Shown here piece after piece: positions 1 through 10,879 of a DNA stretch of 64,000 nt. The translations under genes and the position numbers were made by a program. Source of the stretch: Uloborus plumipes (lineage: Eukaryota; Arthropoda; Arachnida; Araneae; Uloboridae); NCBI GenBank assembly GCA_038373865.1, contig JAXGGA010002075.1, positions 62,001 through 126,000 on the forward strand, read 5' to 3'. Position 1 is the first letter of the stretch. Each line of letters opens with the position of its first letter. The notes under the pieces are model-generated. The model was not told where the DNA came from. It searched no databases and was given only the letters and a program-made list of their open reading frames with translations.

Positions 1-319
1 TATGTTTCGCTTAATAATTATTAAAAATGAATCTTGCGAAGTGACCATTTTAGGCTCATAGGAAGGTCACTGTATTTAACACTGTACTTTGTTAAGAAAC
101 TAATGAGAAAATGCAATTTTAATAATTTCACTCATTATAAGTCAAATCTAATAAACATAACAACAATGTAACTATTAATTAATAATACGACTCCATTAAA
201 TTTATTTAGAAATGAGAAATTTAACGGTACCTATATTCCTGCAACATAATCACACAGCTATTGATGGGCATTACTCCTTTACACATAAATATTGGAATGT
301 CGTGTAAAATAGCAACATA
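1..319. other. AT-rich sequence without recognised features
   Basis: No open reading frame, RNA gene or repeat boundary that I can support is visible ahead of the minisatellite locus. Confidence 0.5.
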
Positions 320-722
320 CACAGTGAAAAAAGCTGTTGCTTTTACAGTATTACACTGGCAGGAGATGTTCCAGTTTAAAACTGTAAAAGCACAGTAATA
401 AACAGTAAAACTAGTATTGTATAGTTTATCACTGTAAACTAGCAATTTTGCAGTTCACTGTAAAATTAGCAATATTACAATCAAATTAGTTGTATTATAC
501 TGTAAAAACAACAGTATAATACTGGCAGCAGTGGTTCCAGTTTAAAACTGTAAAATGCACTATAATAAAATGTCAAACTAGTAGTTTTCGTTTATTACTG
601 TAAACTAGCAGTTTTACAGTCCACTACTGTAAAATTTGCAATTTTGCTGGTTATTACTTTAAATTTCCTTTGAAATTAGCTGCAATAAGCTGTAAAAACA
701 ACATCTATGTTTTACAGTGTTG
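320..722. repeat. Palindromic ACTGTAAAA minisatellite element, locus A
   Basis: The stretch alternates CTGTAAAA and TTTTACAG words around short spacers such as TAATAAA, so most units can fold into small hairpins. Two modules are visible, each with a version of 'CCAGTTTAAAACTGTAAAA' and 'ACTGGCAGnAGnnGTTCCAG'. The locus opens with CAGTGAAAAAAGC and closes with TTTTACAGTGT, an inverted-end arrangement. The same words recur near 15.2, 31.3, 52.1 and 62.5 kb, so this is a dispersed family. No coding capacity is seen. It could be a MITE that carries an internal minisatellite; the superfamily is unknown. Confidence 0.7.
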
Positions 723-1063
723 ATGTCATCCGTTCAAATTGTTTACTAAGATCAAGCAAACTATTCCATTGAAATTATGTCCACATCGACGCCAATATAT
801 AAATGCACCGATAAATATAAAGGCAATAACCTCATTTTTTGTGTTATCACTTATCTCGAGAGCTTAAAACATGTTTTTTCGATAAGGTCAATCGAAAATT
901 TTCGTTGCCGAAAAGTTAAATTACTTATGCATACAAATTCAAAACTGAAATTGAGACAAAAAAATTGTAAAATATTTGAGTAAAGCTTCTTCATAGGGTC
1001 AGCATATTTCATCAGATTAATGATGGCTGCACCTCCGTTAAGTTGAGATAATTGTCACTGCGT

Positions 1064-1318
1064 TATACTGCCGTGCTAAGCACAAAAATGGTATCAACAT
1101 TTTTTTACAAAATTGAGTTATCACCACCAGGTGTCTCTTTGGGACGTATTTTACCTGAATACAAAATTATATGGTCATTAGAGAACGGGAAATATTTTTT
1201 AAAAAATTCTGAAAAAGTATCATCTGAATCAAATACATGGTGACGCAAAACTTAAAGAGTTTTATCTCAGTTTGAGTTCAACTGCAGATACCACTTTTGC
1301 GTTTAGCACGGCAGTATA
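1064..1318. mobile_element. Short inverted-repeat element (MITE)
   Basis: The two ends are inverted copies: the left reads TATACTGCCGTGCTAAGCAC, and the right reads the same on the other strand with two changes. Similarity continues inward through CAAAA(A/G)TGGTATC. A TA dinucleotide sits at each end, consistent with a TA target duplication as used by Tc1/mariner-type elements. The ~190 bp interior has no convincing coding sequence; the reading frame that crosses it is chance. Confidence 0.65.
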
Positions 1319-1407
1319 GCATCAAGTTACGGAAATAATCATGAGTGACCGTTTTTCCAGAAGAGACTATTACTATAACCTTACTCTAGTTATAATATAT
1401 ATATATA

Positions 1408-2058
1408 CAGGGTGTCCACTCCTATCGTGGACCAATAGCTAATTTCTAAACCGTTAGAGATACGCATATAGTTCATTTATGAAAAAATCTCCAAATTACG
1501 AAAGGAATTTTGGGTCTATTCAATGTTTTTCAAAAAATCAAATTTTGAAAGAGTTACGAAATTAAATTTTTATACAGCCCCCCAGTCTTATCAATCATAT
1601 TTAGTAAAACATTCTTGACACTGTAACATTTAAAACTAAAAAAAAATCACTGTTCTACCATAAAAATTGACAGAGTTATGACGTTTTGAAAAATCAAGAT
1701 TTTGAAGGATTTCGCATACGGTCCCTTTAGTGAATCTCTCGATGACGTCATGAAATAATGCAAAATGTTGATTTTTCAAAACGTCATAACTCGGTCAATT
1801 TTTGTGGTAGAAGAGTGATTTTTTTTTAGTTTTAAACGTTACAGTGTCAAAAATGTTTTACTAAATATGATTGATAGGACTGGGGGGCTGTATAAAAATT
1901 TAAATTTCGTAACTCTTTCAAAATTGGATTTTTTGAAAAACATTGAATGGACCCAAAATTCCTTTCGTAATTTGGAGATTTTTTCCTAAATGAACTATAT
2001 GCGTATCTCTAACGGTTTAGAAATTAGCTATTGGTCCACGATAGGAGTGGACACCCTG
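1408..2058. mobile_element. Fold-back element, ~300 bp arms, TA target site
   Basis: The element begins CAGGGTGTCCACTCC and ends with its exact complement, GGAGTGGACACCCTG, with TA on both sides inside a TATA tract. The arms run to about 1715 and from about 1765, so almost the whole 651 bp folds into one hairpin with a ~50 bp loop. The arms differ by only scattered substitutions. Terminal sequence and TA duplication fit a non-autonomous Tc1/mariner-like element; no transposase is encoded. Confidence 0.85.
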
Positions 2059-2385
2059 TATATATAATTTTTCTTTATTGGTTTACATTACATTTTTAGT
2101 TTACTTTCTGAAAAATACGTACTCTCGCTGAATGAATTATACAACTAAAACAATTGAAATCATTTTAACATGCTTTTTACTTTTAGCACAAAAGTATTCC
2201 TTAATCTGGCTAATGCTAAAATTCGAGTCAAAGAAATATGACTCTCCTTTGCAAGCTGAAAAACTATCAAGTAATTTACATAATTAATCATTAATTCGGT
2301 GAATTTCAAAGAAATGTATTTTGTTCAATAATTAATCCAATTTTGTAAGTGATACTTAATGAATAAACATTATTCTTCGTTCCAG

Positions 2386-2626
2386 ACTGTTTATTGATGC
2401 TTATGGGTTGAACTTAAAACTGCTTCCAGCTGAAATATGTCTAGACAAGGTCTTTGAACGGAAACAGCATTCATTAGCTGGAAGTAGTCAAGAACATACT
2501 AGTTTCAACAAGAAGAGTACCCAACATCAAACAAACAACTTTCCAATATCGACTTTCATTGTTTCTGGAATCACAACATTAATCATTGAAATAATAAGCA
2601 TTATTTCAACACGAAGACAAGATTAA
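2386..2626 (+). CDS. Candidate terminal exon, membrane-anchored C-terminus
   Basis: A pyrimidine-rich run ending in TTCCAG at 2385 looks like a splice acceptor. The open frame that follows (first full codon at 2387) runs to TAA at 2624-2626, and an AATAAA lies at 2693-2698. The predicted tail starts LFIDAYGLNLKLLPAEICLD, continues through a Ser/Thr/Asn/Gln-rich polar stretch, then a ~20-residue hydrophobic segment (from FPISTFIV to IIEIISII) followed by STRRQD. That is the layout of a single-pass membrane or lipid-anchor tail; the basic residues after the hydrophobic segment favour membrane spanning. I do not recognise the family. Any upstream exons would lie to the left, probably outside the window, and no second exon was found. 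It could also be a chance open frame: only one exon is visible and ~80 codons is short. Confidence 0.3.
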
Positions 2627-2692
2627 TTTATAGTGAAACGTAAGCTGAAATGTATATCAGTATAGTAGAAATAATACAGTTAAAAACGATGA

Positions 2693-2698
2693 AATAAA
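2693..2698 (+). promoter_or_regulatory. Possible polyadenylation signal
   Basis: AATAAA lies ~70 bp after the stop of the candidate terminal exon. The motif is common by chance in AT-rich DNA, so it only supports the exon call weakly. Confidence 0.25.
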
Positions 2699-3092
2699 TT
2701 TTGTGCAGTCGAGTCCTCTTATTAAAATATCGGTTAAAAGAATATCTCGCTTAATATAATACATTTTTGTGAAGTACTTAAACCAATATAATACATTATT
2801 TTGATCCCGGATAATGGGAGGTCGTGCTTATTAGAACATTGTTGGAGGTAAAATGGCTATTCCATTAAAGGGGCTCGTCTGTACATAAGTATTTTAAACT
2901 TAAAACTACAATTGAAAGTAAGAATAAATGAAAGAAGGATTACAAAATTAAAATAGATAAATGCAGTTTTGTGTGTAACATTTTTTATTTAAAGACTTTT
3001 TCTGTACTTGCTTCTATCATGGTTTTCACCTTTTGCTTCCGGTTGCAGAGTTAAATCCAGCCGCGTGAACTTTAACGCATTTCCGCTTTATA

Positions 3093-3311
3093 GTGGAGCA
3101 AGAAAATTTCATGCTGCCAAGGTTCAACTGCAAAGGTTTGGCTTACGTGGTTTTGAGTCGAGTACAATCCTTGGCAGGACTACGACTGGAAGCTTTAAAT
3201 CCGACTGAAATTGTTGGAGATAAACCTTGCAATATTCAAGCAAAAGAAGAAATGAAACGAATGAGATTAGCTAACAATCAACATATTAGTCAAGTTCAAA
3301 AATTTGCTTAA
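3093..3311 (+). pseudogene. PIF1-like helicase C-terminal fragment
   Basis: The frame contains YVVLSRVQSLAGLRLEALNP, which matches the pattern of the last conserved block of PIF1-family DNA helicases (AYVALSRV..L.GL.L...NP). It continues with EIVGDKPCNIQAKEEMKRMR, like the acidic/basic tail that follows. The arginine of the LSRV block, which contacts ATP in this family, is present. Upstream only ~11 codons (MEQENFMLPRF) are open, and none of the Walker A or B motifs are nearby, so this is a broken end piece. PIF1-like helicases in arthropods are often carried by transposons, so a transposon origin is more likely than a host gene, but its source element is not visible. The methionine at 3093 is simply the first in frame. 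Confidence 0.5.
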
Positions 3312-3573
3312 GTGACTTATTAAAAAAGGCTAAGGGCTGTAGAAAATACATTGGTAGTTCTTCAAATTGAACATTACGGTTGATGGCGTTTGACTCAAAG
3401 TAAGTTGATAAATTAACAAAATTGGAAACGAAATATTCTCATGAATAAAAAATAAAGTGTTCGTGAACAGCATTTTTAACGGCGTTTGTTATTTTCTCGG
3501 TGAATTATGCTTAACGGCGTTTGTCTTCACGCAATTCTAAATAAATTTTAAAACGAAAAAACTTTGAAATAAA

Positions 3574-3989
3574 ATATAAAAAAAACTTTTTAAATTTAAA
3601 GACTATTTCTGTCCGCTCATTCGCACTAAAAAGTATGAACTAAACTAAGTATTCGATATAGTGATTATAGTGCTCAGAAATTCCAGCTCATCTTGATATA
3701 TTTATATTTACGGAAATGTTAAAGTCGCCAATAAAGTTTAAATTAAAAATTTGATTTAAGAAATAGGCGGTATAATGTTTATGATGAATAGCTTTTACTA
3801 TACCGCCTATTTCTTAAATCAAATTTTTAATTTTAACTTTATAGCTCATTTTGATATAAATATATCAAGATGAGCTGGAATTTCTGAACACTATAATCAC
3901 TATATCGAATACTTAGTTTATTTTATACTTTTTAGTGCGAATGAGCGGACAGAAATAGTCTTTAAATTTAAAAAGTTTTTTTTATATTT
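3574..3989. mobile_element. Fold-back element, ~200 bp arms
   Basis: The left arm (from about 3574) and right arm (about 3793-3989) are inverted copies, sharing TTTAAAGACTATTTCTGTCC, GCTCATTCGCACTAAAAAGT and GAAATAGGCGGTATA-type words, around a short loop near 3783-3792. The left arm has a short stretch (GGAAATGTTAAAGTCGCC) not mirrored on the right. No coding sequence. A diverged one-armed copy lies at 63.8-64.0 kb, which shows it is a dispersed family. Confidence 0.8.
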
Positions 3990-3999
3990 AGAAATTATT

Positions 4000-5850
4000 C
4001 ATAACCTTATGATAAATACTACAAATTCTGTGTTTAATATTTTATAAGCTTATTTTAATCATAAAAACTGAAAGGAAAAAGAAATAAGACTGACAGAAGG
4101 AAATAACGTCATGACTAAATTATGTAGATAGTAAACCTATTACAGTCAATTGCTGATTTCTTTTTTTTTCTGAAGTTGATCGAGGTTTTCTCCCAAATTC
4201 ATCAACTGATTGTAGTGAAATGTAGTAAACATAACAGCACTGTAAATATTAATGTCACTGGTAAAGAAAGATTTTGTCAAAGAAAACATTTATAATGTTT
4301 AAAGTTAATGAAAAACGCATTTAAATACCAAAACAAATTTCTGCTTTATTTTACGAGAATTGATAGGTAAAGTAAGTAAAGCAATGCTACACCATGTGAC
4401 ACCGTTCTTGATTTGGCGCTGGTCAGCACCATTTTAAAGTTGGGATTTGGGGATCTTTGCAGCCGAAACGCAAAAAAAAAAAAAAAAAAAAGAAAAAAGA
4501 AAAAAAAAAAAAAAAAAGAAAAGAAAAAAAAAAAAAAACTTTCTTTGACCCTAAAGAATGACGAACTACCCATACCCCCCTTCCCCCAAATGAAACATTG
4601 CCCCTTCGATTGTTTTTTTTTTTTTTTTTTTACCGTATTTAATTTGCAACAGAAACTAAAAAATAAAAGTAAATAAGCATGCAACAATGATACTTTCTTT
4701 TCGAATGAAATTTGAATAGGTAGCCTAACAATGCAACTTTCTGCATTTTAACTCAACAAAAAGTGTACGAGCTATTAAAAGAAAGAATTAAGAATCAGTT
4801 CAAACGCATTTCAGAGATTTTATAAACTGAAAAAAAAAAAAAACTTATTTGAAACATTTTGTTCATTTAAAATAAATATTACCTTGAAAAATTACTGTAT
4901 CAAACTCAATTTATCTTAATTAATTTATAGTTATAATGAGAAAAAAGAACTAAACATTTGCATTTTACTAAAAAGAAATGACAGAAATTTTACATTTACG
5001 AAATGACGGTTTCTTAATTACTAATTGCAAATTAACAAAAACATCTTTTTTAATTCACAATTTTGCATCTTTTCAACAGTAATATCTGACATGGAAACCA
5101 TACAAGTGATGAAACAAAAATTCTGAAAAAAGGCGGTTTGTAGGTGGTGTTTATTCTTGCTTTAATATCCGCATCCCTCAGCATTTTGCACTGCTCTGGC
5201 GATTAGCATCAAGTAATAATTTCTCTCTCCCCATCTCATCATTTATGACTTCACACCGTTTTGCAATTATCTTCGAAACGACGCTTTTAATGTCCATTTT
5301 GCAGTCTCTTTATTCATTTTGGGATGCATTTTACGCTATCATTAAGGTATCTTAAAGCCGTGTTAACCATGCTTTATTAAAATGAATTTATTTGACACAT
5401 TAAAGTTACAAAATTAATTATTTATATAAGTAACGAAACACATTTTCATCGTTTATGCGTTTAATCTCACAAAATATCCGTGCACTACAATTTTGGATAA
5501 AATTTAATAATCGTTTTTTAAAGAAATCAGAGTTTCTTTAATAATTTCTTCTTCGCGTATTGAAAAAACATTTTATAGCTAAATTTTTTAGCAAAAAAAA
5601 AATGTTTACATCAAAAACTATGTTTGACGAAGTTGAAAGAAAATGTCATACCATCGTGTTTTTTCTAAGCAAGAAGCCGTACGATAGTATAATAATGAAA
5701 GAACAATCTAAATAGCAATCAAAAGATCACACCAAAAGATATTTTAACCACTTATGTTCCAAATTAAAATTTAGTAATGATTTATTTTTTGGTTTTTTTA
5801 GTTGAAAATATATCAAACAACACAGATAACGAATAAAATTTTTTTGAAAA
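4000..5850. other. Gene-free AT-rich stretch with homopolymer tracts
   Basis: No gene or bounded element is visible. It contains an A/G low-complexity run at about 4472-4538 and a T-run at 4612-4631. The short frames here (for example poly-Lys and poly-Phe frames over 4.35-4.69 kb) are products of those tracts. Confidence 0.6.
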
Positions 5851-6069
5851 TCAGTAGGGTTTAAGGCCCCCTACGCCTTAGGGTCCCGAAGAAAACTTTC
5901 TGATCGCATCAGGTACCATCTGTCGACCTCTCAACAAAGTACAAGAAGTCGTACTTACAAGTACCAACTTGATTTCGAATTCATAATACTAAATTATTTT
6001 AAGCGGTATTTCTAAGTCCAATGGGGACATTAAGTTAAGACTCATAGATTATTTGCTTTCGTGTCTTCG

Positions 6070-6560
6070 TCGTCGAAATATAAAGTCTTAAAGTCTTCAG
6101 AACTTTTTTAAAAAGTTGCCACATTTATCGAGTATCGGTGAAAAATGGAAAGCAGCTTTCTCACGCTTTGCAGATGGATGTGCAGATAGCGAAATGGCTA
6201 GTACCTTCAATTTCTCGAATCGGCAAGTTTTAAGACTTTATATCTCAGTTATTGAAATATAAGTTCTTAAAGTCAGCCGACATTTTTAGAAAAAGCTGCC
6301 ACATTTATCGAGTATCGGTGAAAAATGGAAGGCAGCTTTCTCACGCTTTGCAGATGGTGAAATTGGTGGTACCTTCAATTTCTCAAATCGGCAGATTTTA
6401 GGACTTAATATCTCAGTTGTCGTAAAATAAAGTTTTAAAGTACGCCGAAATTTTAAGAGCAGTTGCCACAATTAGCGAGTTTTATAGAGTAATGGAAAAC
6501 ACCTTTCTCAAGATTTGCAGACGGCGAAATTAACGGTACCTACAAATTTCTCGAATTTCG
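6070..6560. repeat. Three-copy tandem repeat, ~170-180 bp unit
   Basis: Three successive units share, in order, AAAGT(C/T)TT(A/C)AAAGT, TGCCACATTTATCGAGT, ATGGAAAGCAGCTTTCTCA, TTTGCAGATGG and ACCTTCAATTTCTCGAAT. The landmark TTGCCACA or CTGCCACA word falls near 6117, 6297 and 6464. Copies 1 and 2 are closest; copy 3 is more diverged (for example AATTAGCGAG for TTTATCGAG). No coding signal; it resembles a small satellite or degraded tandem array. Confidence 0.8.
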
Positions 6561-6863
6561 CTCTTTTCTTAAAATTTCAGCAAACTTTATTACTTAATAC
6601 AACTTTTTTTACAACTTTATTATTTAATAACTTAGTAACAAGAGCAAGAGGTAACATAATGTTTTTATAAAAAAAATGCAACATGCTCTTTCGATTTTTT
6701 CCTATTTATTTTTTCCATTATTACAATGTTTGTGTGGTTCCGTGATAAGGAATTAGTATCTCCACATAGAAACACACGTTGGATATGTGTGAAATGATGA
6801 AACTGACATAGGATGGTTCAGTTCAAAAATTAAAACTTTGAATTTATACAATCTGATGAAGCA

Positions 6864-6883
6864 TGAGAGAGAGAGAGAGAGAG
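6864..6883. repeat. (GA)n microsatellite
   Basis: A pure GA dinucleotide run of about ten units. Confidence 0.9.
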
Positions 6884-7216
6884 CGAGGATAGACAGTTGC
6901 CGGAAAATAATAATTCTTTCTAAAATTGTTATAGTCAATTAAGAAGATGGATAGCACACCCATTAAATTAGGATCAAAGAGCAGGTAAAGGGCAATTGCC
7001 CAGACTAAGTTTTAGAAGCATAATAAATGTGTGTATGTATTTTGTTGCTCTTTCCAAAAGTACGTATTAATTGCATAATAATTGCTCCCTTCCCCGCAAA
7101 AGACTTGGGAATGATGGGCCTACTAGGTAGACAGGCGAAGACTCCTCTCCCCATGGCATTTTCTTAGCAGTGAGATTTTAGAATTTAATTTGATTTTTTT
7201 TATGTATTTGTTATTG

Positions 7217-7352
7217 GGAAAGACCAAAACCTGTTAAGTGTCAACATTCGCCGGTGAATGTCAATATTCACTCAGTAAAAACATCGTCTAAAAACTTATT
7301 ATTCCCGGTGCGTCGCCGATAATTATTGACGTTCCCCCTTTTTTGGTCTTTC
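7217..7352. repeat. Short inverted-repeat segment
   Basis: GAAAGACCAAAA on the left is mirrored by TTTTGGTCTTTC on the right, enclosing a small palindrome CATTCGCCGGTGAATG. It may be a very short MITE. No target duplication was recognised, so the boundaries are approximate. Confidence 0.35.
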
Positions 7353-7763
7353 ACTGTAACATTCGAGGTTTGCTAGAAAAATCATCAAATTTTCCCCTGT
7401 CTTTGTCAATAACGTCAGTCACTGGGATGCAGGGTTTCACTGAGGTAGTGTGTAGCGCTGTCGTAGTAGCCTTTTTTTTTCCAGCAAAGGGATGGAGAAA
7501 CTGGAGCAATGATGCTGCATCAAATTTTGCCAGAAACTAGACAGCAACCAATTGGACATCAAGCGAGAAATGCTGACGGCCAGTTGGCAACTTCAGAGTA
7601 CCTTCTTCGAGCGTTATTCAGGCTTTTTTTGCTTACAAAGTAGTCTTCTTGTGATTCAACCGACTCCTTACTTTCCTGAAGCGGCCCCTTGCGACTTCTA
7701 GTTGTTTCCTAAATTTAAGAGGTGAATGCGCGGTACGAAATTTCAGACAAAAGTAGACATTAT

Positions 7764-8203
7764 GCAGTTGAACCTGTTTATCTCGAACCTGCTCGTCTCG
7801 AAAACCTCTCTATGTCCCCCTGCTTTTGCAGCATAAATTTAATGTTTTTTTCTCATGCTTATCTCGAATGATTTTTCCTGAAAACCTCTATATCTCGAAT
7901 TTTGACGGCTCTCATTTCTGAATTTCATCTCCAGCCACCTTTATCCAATGGTATAACTTGGAGACAAAAATCATCTTCTGCATAATCATTTAAAGACTAT
8001 GTTCGTACTTAAAGATATGTGGACTCACAACATGTGGTACAGTAAAATATTCAACAATATCAATGCAAAACAATGTATTAAGAATTTAACTTTGTTCCAA
8101 TTGCTTATTTTTGTAAATTTTATTACAACCTCTTTATCTCGAAACCTCCGTATCTCGATTTTTTCTTCTGTCCCGCGAAATTCGAGATAGATAGGTTTGA
8201 CGG
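7764..8203. mobile_element. Tigger/pogo-like MITE
   Basis: Left end CAGTTGAACCTGTTTATCTC and right end complementary to CCGTCAAACCTATCTATCTC form imperfect terminal inverted repeats. Repeats of TATCTCGAA recur inside near both ends. The form CAGT-GAACCTCTTTATCTCGAA with a TA target site is the usual look of pogo/Tigger-type termini; here the right flank is TA and the left is TG, so one target copy may have mutated. Interior is non-coding. Confidence 0.6.
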
Positions 8204-8395
8204 TAGTTACAACTACAGCCAAGATAAATGGCAAAACAAGCCTTCTTGGAGTGTTTACAACAATGACAGCACCGCTTAGAGTAATGTGTGGAGTACAAAG
8301 ATATTACTTTAAGGAGAATTTTGTTTCAAACGCTTCTGGTAGGCTAGCTTTTTTTTCGAGATAAGGGATATTTTTTTCAGACCTCGTATGCATTA

Positions 8396-8781
8396 AGCGC
8401 GATTCAAATTGCGAGCGAAACGCGCGGGCGAAGCGAACTTTTCCCCGCGAAACCGGTTTTCGGAACGCGTTCCCATGACAACGCGGCGAATATTCGCTTG
8501 TCGCGAGCGATCTAGCATGCTAGATATCTTCGCGTGCGAAAGGCGAGCGAAATTTGGCAACGAGAGCGACAGCTAATCAAAGGGAAGGCGCCATCTTTGC
8601 TCTGTTTTGACCGCGTGGACATCCGATTTCATTGGCTCTCGCGAGATGCGAGCGCTTTGTCTTAAGTGGGTGAATACCATCACGTGACTTTCGCCCGCAT
8701 TTAGTGTGAATGATCGGAATTTTTCACCTGCGAGCGAAGACCGCTTCGTTTGCTCGCGTCGCTCGCAATCTGAATCGGCCT
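8396..8781. mobile_element. GC-rich PIF/Harbinger-like MITE
   Basis: The ends AGCGCGATTCAAATTGCGAG and AGGCCGATTCAGATTGCGAG (right end, other strand) are terminal inverted repeats, followed by GCGAGCGA-type words on both sides. A direct TTA lies at 8393-8395 and 8782-8784. A 3-bp TTA duplication with such termini fits PIF/Harbinger elements. The 386 bp body is markedly richer in GC and CpG (many GCGAGCG) than the flanks, so it stands out sharply. No transposase is encoded; the reading frame at 8573-8821 is chance in the GC-rich body. Confidence 0.75.
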
Positions 8782-9008
8782 TTATGCTTACGGAAAATGT
8801 AGCCGAGCCTAAAGCTTTCATGTAAACTTATTGAGCAATTAAAAATATCTATATGCTTTGGCTTTGGAACTCAAACGTCGTTTAGTCCCATTTTCAAATT
8901 GGCAGCCTGCCAACGTTTCGCGTTCATCCAGCTTTTGCTTCTTCACCATGCAAAACGGCATGGCGTGGAACTGCCGGTGGTGGCGCCATCTGTTGAGTTG
9001 CTTGCTGG

Positions 9009-9048
9009 GTAAGCAATGTGACGTACGTATGTGCGTCACATTGCTTAC
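9009..9048. repeat. Perfect hairpin, 15-bp stem
   Basis: GTAAGCAATGTGACG at 9009-9023 is exactly complementary to CGTCACATTGCTTAC at 9034-9048, with a 10-nt loop. It sits ~115 bp upstream of a SINE. It may be the end of an unrecognised inverted-repeat element; the function is unknown. Confidence 0.75.
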
Positions 9049-9163
9049 TAACACTAAGAGGCCATTGCTATTACACTGAGGCCCAATTCCTTTTCTTTTC
9101 TACTTTATCCACTGAGCCAAAATGACATGAGGGCTCGGGGACAATGGAGGTCATATGCTCTCG

Positions 9164-9330
9164 GGGGCCATGGTGGCCAAGGGGTAGAGTATTCTCCTCG
9201 TAAGCAAGTGGTCGCGGGTTCGAGTTCCACCCTCTGTCCTGTGCTTGTCAGGAGGCAAGGCGCATAGTACGCAGCCCTCATGTATGTCGAAGCTCATGAC
9301 TTCTGTATAAATAATAATAATGATAATATG
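9164..9330 (+). mobile_element. tRNA-derived SINE, copy 1
   Basis: The head TGGCCAAGGGGTAGAG resembles an RNA polymerase III A box and CGGGTTCGAGTTCC a B box, at tRNA-like spacing. The body carries GTCCTGTGCTTGTCAGGAGGC and ATGTATGTCGAAGCTCATGA, then an AAT-rich tail. Two further copies lie on the minus strand at about 19.1-19.3 and 21.3-21.5 kb with the same head and body. Non-coding; mobilised by a LINE in trans in known families. Confidence 0.85.
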
Positions 9331-10579
9331 TTTTCGTACGTACGCCAAACACTTATCGCAATTTGTCTCTGTGAAAAACATAATTCGAATTGGAGATGTC
9401 AAAATTTAAATTTTTATTTATTTATTTATTTTTCTTTTGTTAGTTTACTTTTATTTTATCAATTTTTAAATTTGTATTTTATTTCAGCAAAGAAGTAACA
9501 GAGAACACGCAATGCAATTTATTTTCCGTCGCTAAACAGTGCGTAGAATACGGTCCTTAATTACCTCAACGAATGAAAATGTTCATTACTTTGTCAAACA
9601 AACAGTTTATGCTGGTTGCACTAAGAAAGAATCACTAAAGTCGAAACTTAGAATCCTTAAACAGCAAACTCTTAGACAGCAAACGAATAAAGGAAAAAAA
9701 AACTTTCCCCTTAATCAGAGAAAATAAACTTAATCTTATTAAGAGCTCAGAAAAACAAGCAGAAATCGAATTGTTTGAAGATTTTAGCATCTTGCTGAGA
9801 CGCAGTAGGAAATGCTGGTAGATCGAATAAATCATTCTCCGAAATATGTTCCGATTTTTTTCATTTGAAATGGTTTGATATGAAAGTCTCTAACAAATTA
9901 AATCAGCACGAGGGGAATGATAACAGTTTTAACATTTTATTCGTTTTGAATAATTAAATTTAAACTAAAATAATACAAGAGTTTTATCCAAACTATTATT
10001 CACAGCGCGATAAATAGAAAAGTTGATATTGTTTAATCATGTTAATAGTTGTATTAAAGTAGTCACCGCAGGGCGTTACGAAACAAGTTAAGTATTGCCA
10101 CTTAAAACAACGTAAAGCGAAATATGAAATGAGTAATGCAATGCTTGCATAACACCTATTTAAAACTTCTACCATGAATTTGCTTCTTTAGCTGATTCTT
10201 TGGCGAAAATTTGTAATCGAGTCATGCTTTAATTCTCGTGCTTCTTTATTTAGTAAGTTTCGATCAAATTTTCTGCCTAAAAGTTATGACTAATTATTGT
10301 TTGCTTAGTTTCATTTTTTAGAAATGACTATACGTATGGAATTATAATCTTGATTAGAAAAAATATGTATATATATATATATTTTTTTTCTCGTTTCAGT
10401 ATGCGATTTGTGCATTTATACGCATTTTTCAAAATATGCTATTTTAGTATTTTCTTTCCCCTAAAACCTCTGTGATACCTATCAAAAACTTTCTATCAAA
10501 AACACTACTATACATAAAACAATGTAAGCTATTTGACATAGTTAAATAATTAAACAAACATTTCCCGTGTATTTATCTA

Positions 10580-10879
10580 CCGTAAACTCCTGATTATCCA
10601 CGGAATGGGCTAGTTTGGTAAGCGCGGATAAGCGTTGATAATCTGAAAAGTAGGCAAGAAACGATACTAGTATATAGCTAAAAAAAGACATCAGAACACA
10701 AACACGTAAATTATAGCTCAAAATAATAACATTGAATGAAAACTATATCTTTAAAAGCGTAAAAAGAGACCAATAACGCACACGCATTTTTTTACATTCA
10801 TTAAATCCTCGCGGTAAAAAAGAAAACAAGAGGAAAAGACCTTGGATAATCCGAGCTGCGGATAATCGAGAGTTTACTG
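10580..10879. mobile_element. Tigger/pogo-like MITE, family with 60.9 kb
   Basis: Left end CCGTAAACTCCTGATTATCC and right end GGATAATCGAGAGTTTACTG are imperfect inverted repeats flanked by TA at 10578-10579 and 10880-10881. The interior has GGATAATC words typical of this class. A second, diverged copy in the same orientation is at 60894-61140. Confidence 0.75.

Noticed and set aside
4346..4687. 113-codon frame with poly-Phe
   Set aside because: It is the translation of A/G and T homopolymer tracts.
8573..9079. Open frames in and beside the GC-rich island
   Set aside because: They are long only because GC-rich sequence has fewer stops; no family motifs are visible, and the island is a MITE.
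9164..9240. Possible functional tRNA gene (also 19.2, 21.05, 21.47, 45.43 and 47.4 kb)
   Set aside because: A and B boxes are present but acceptor stems do not pair properly and the sequences continue into repeated bodies with A-rich tails, as in SINEs.
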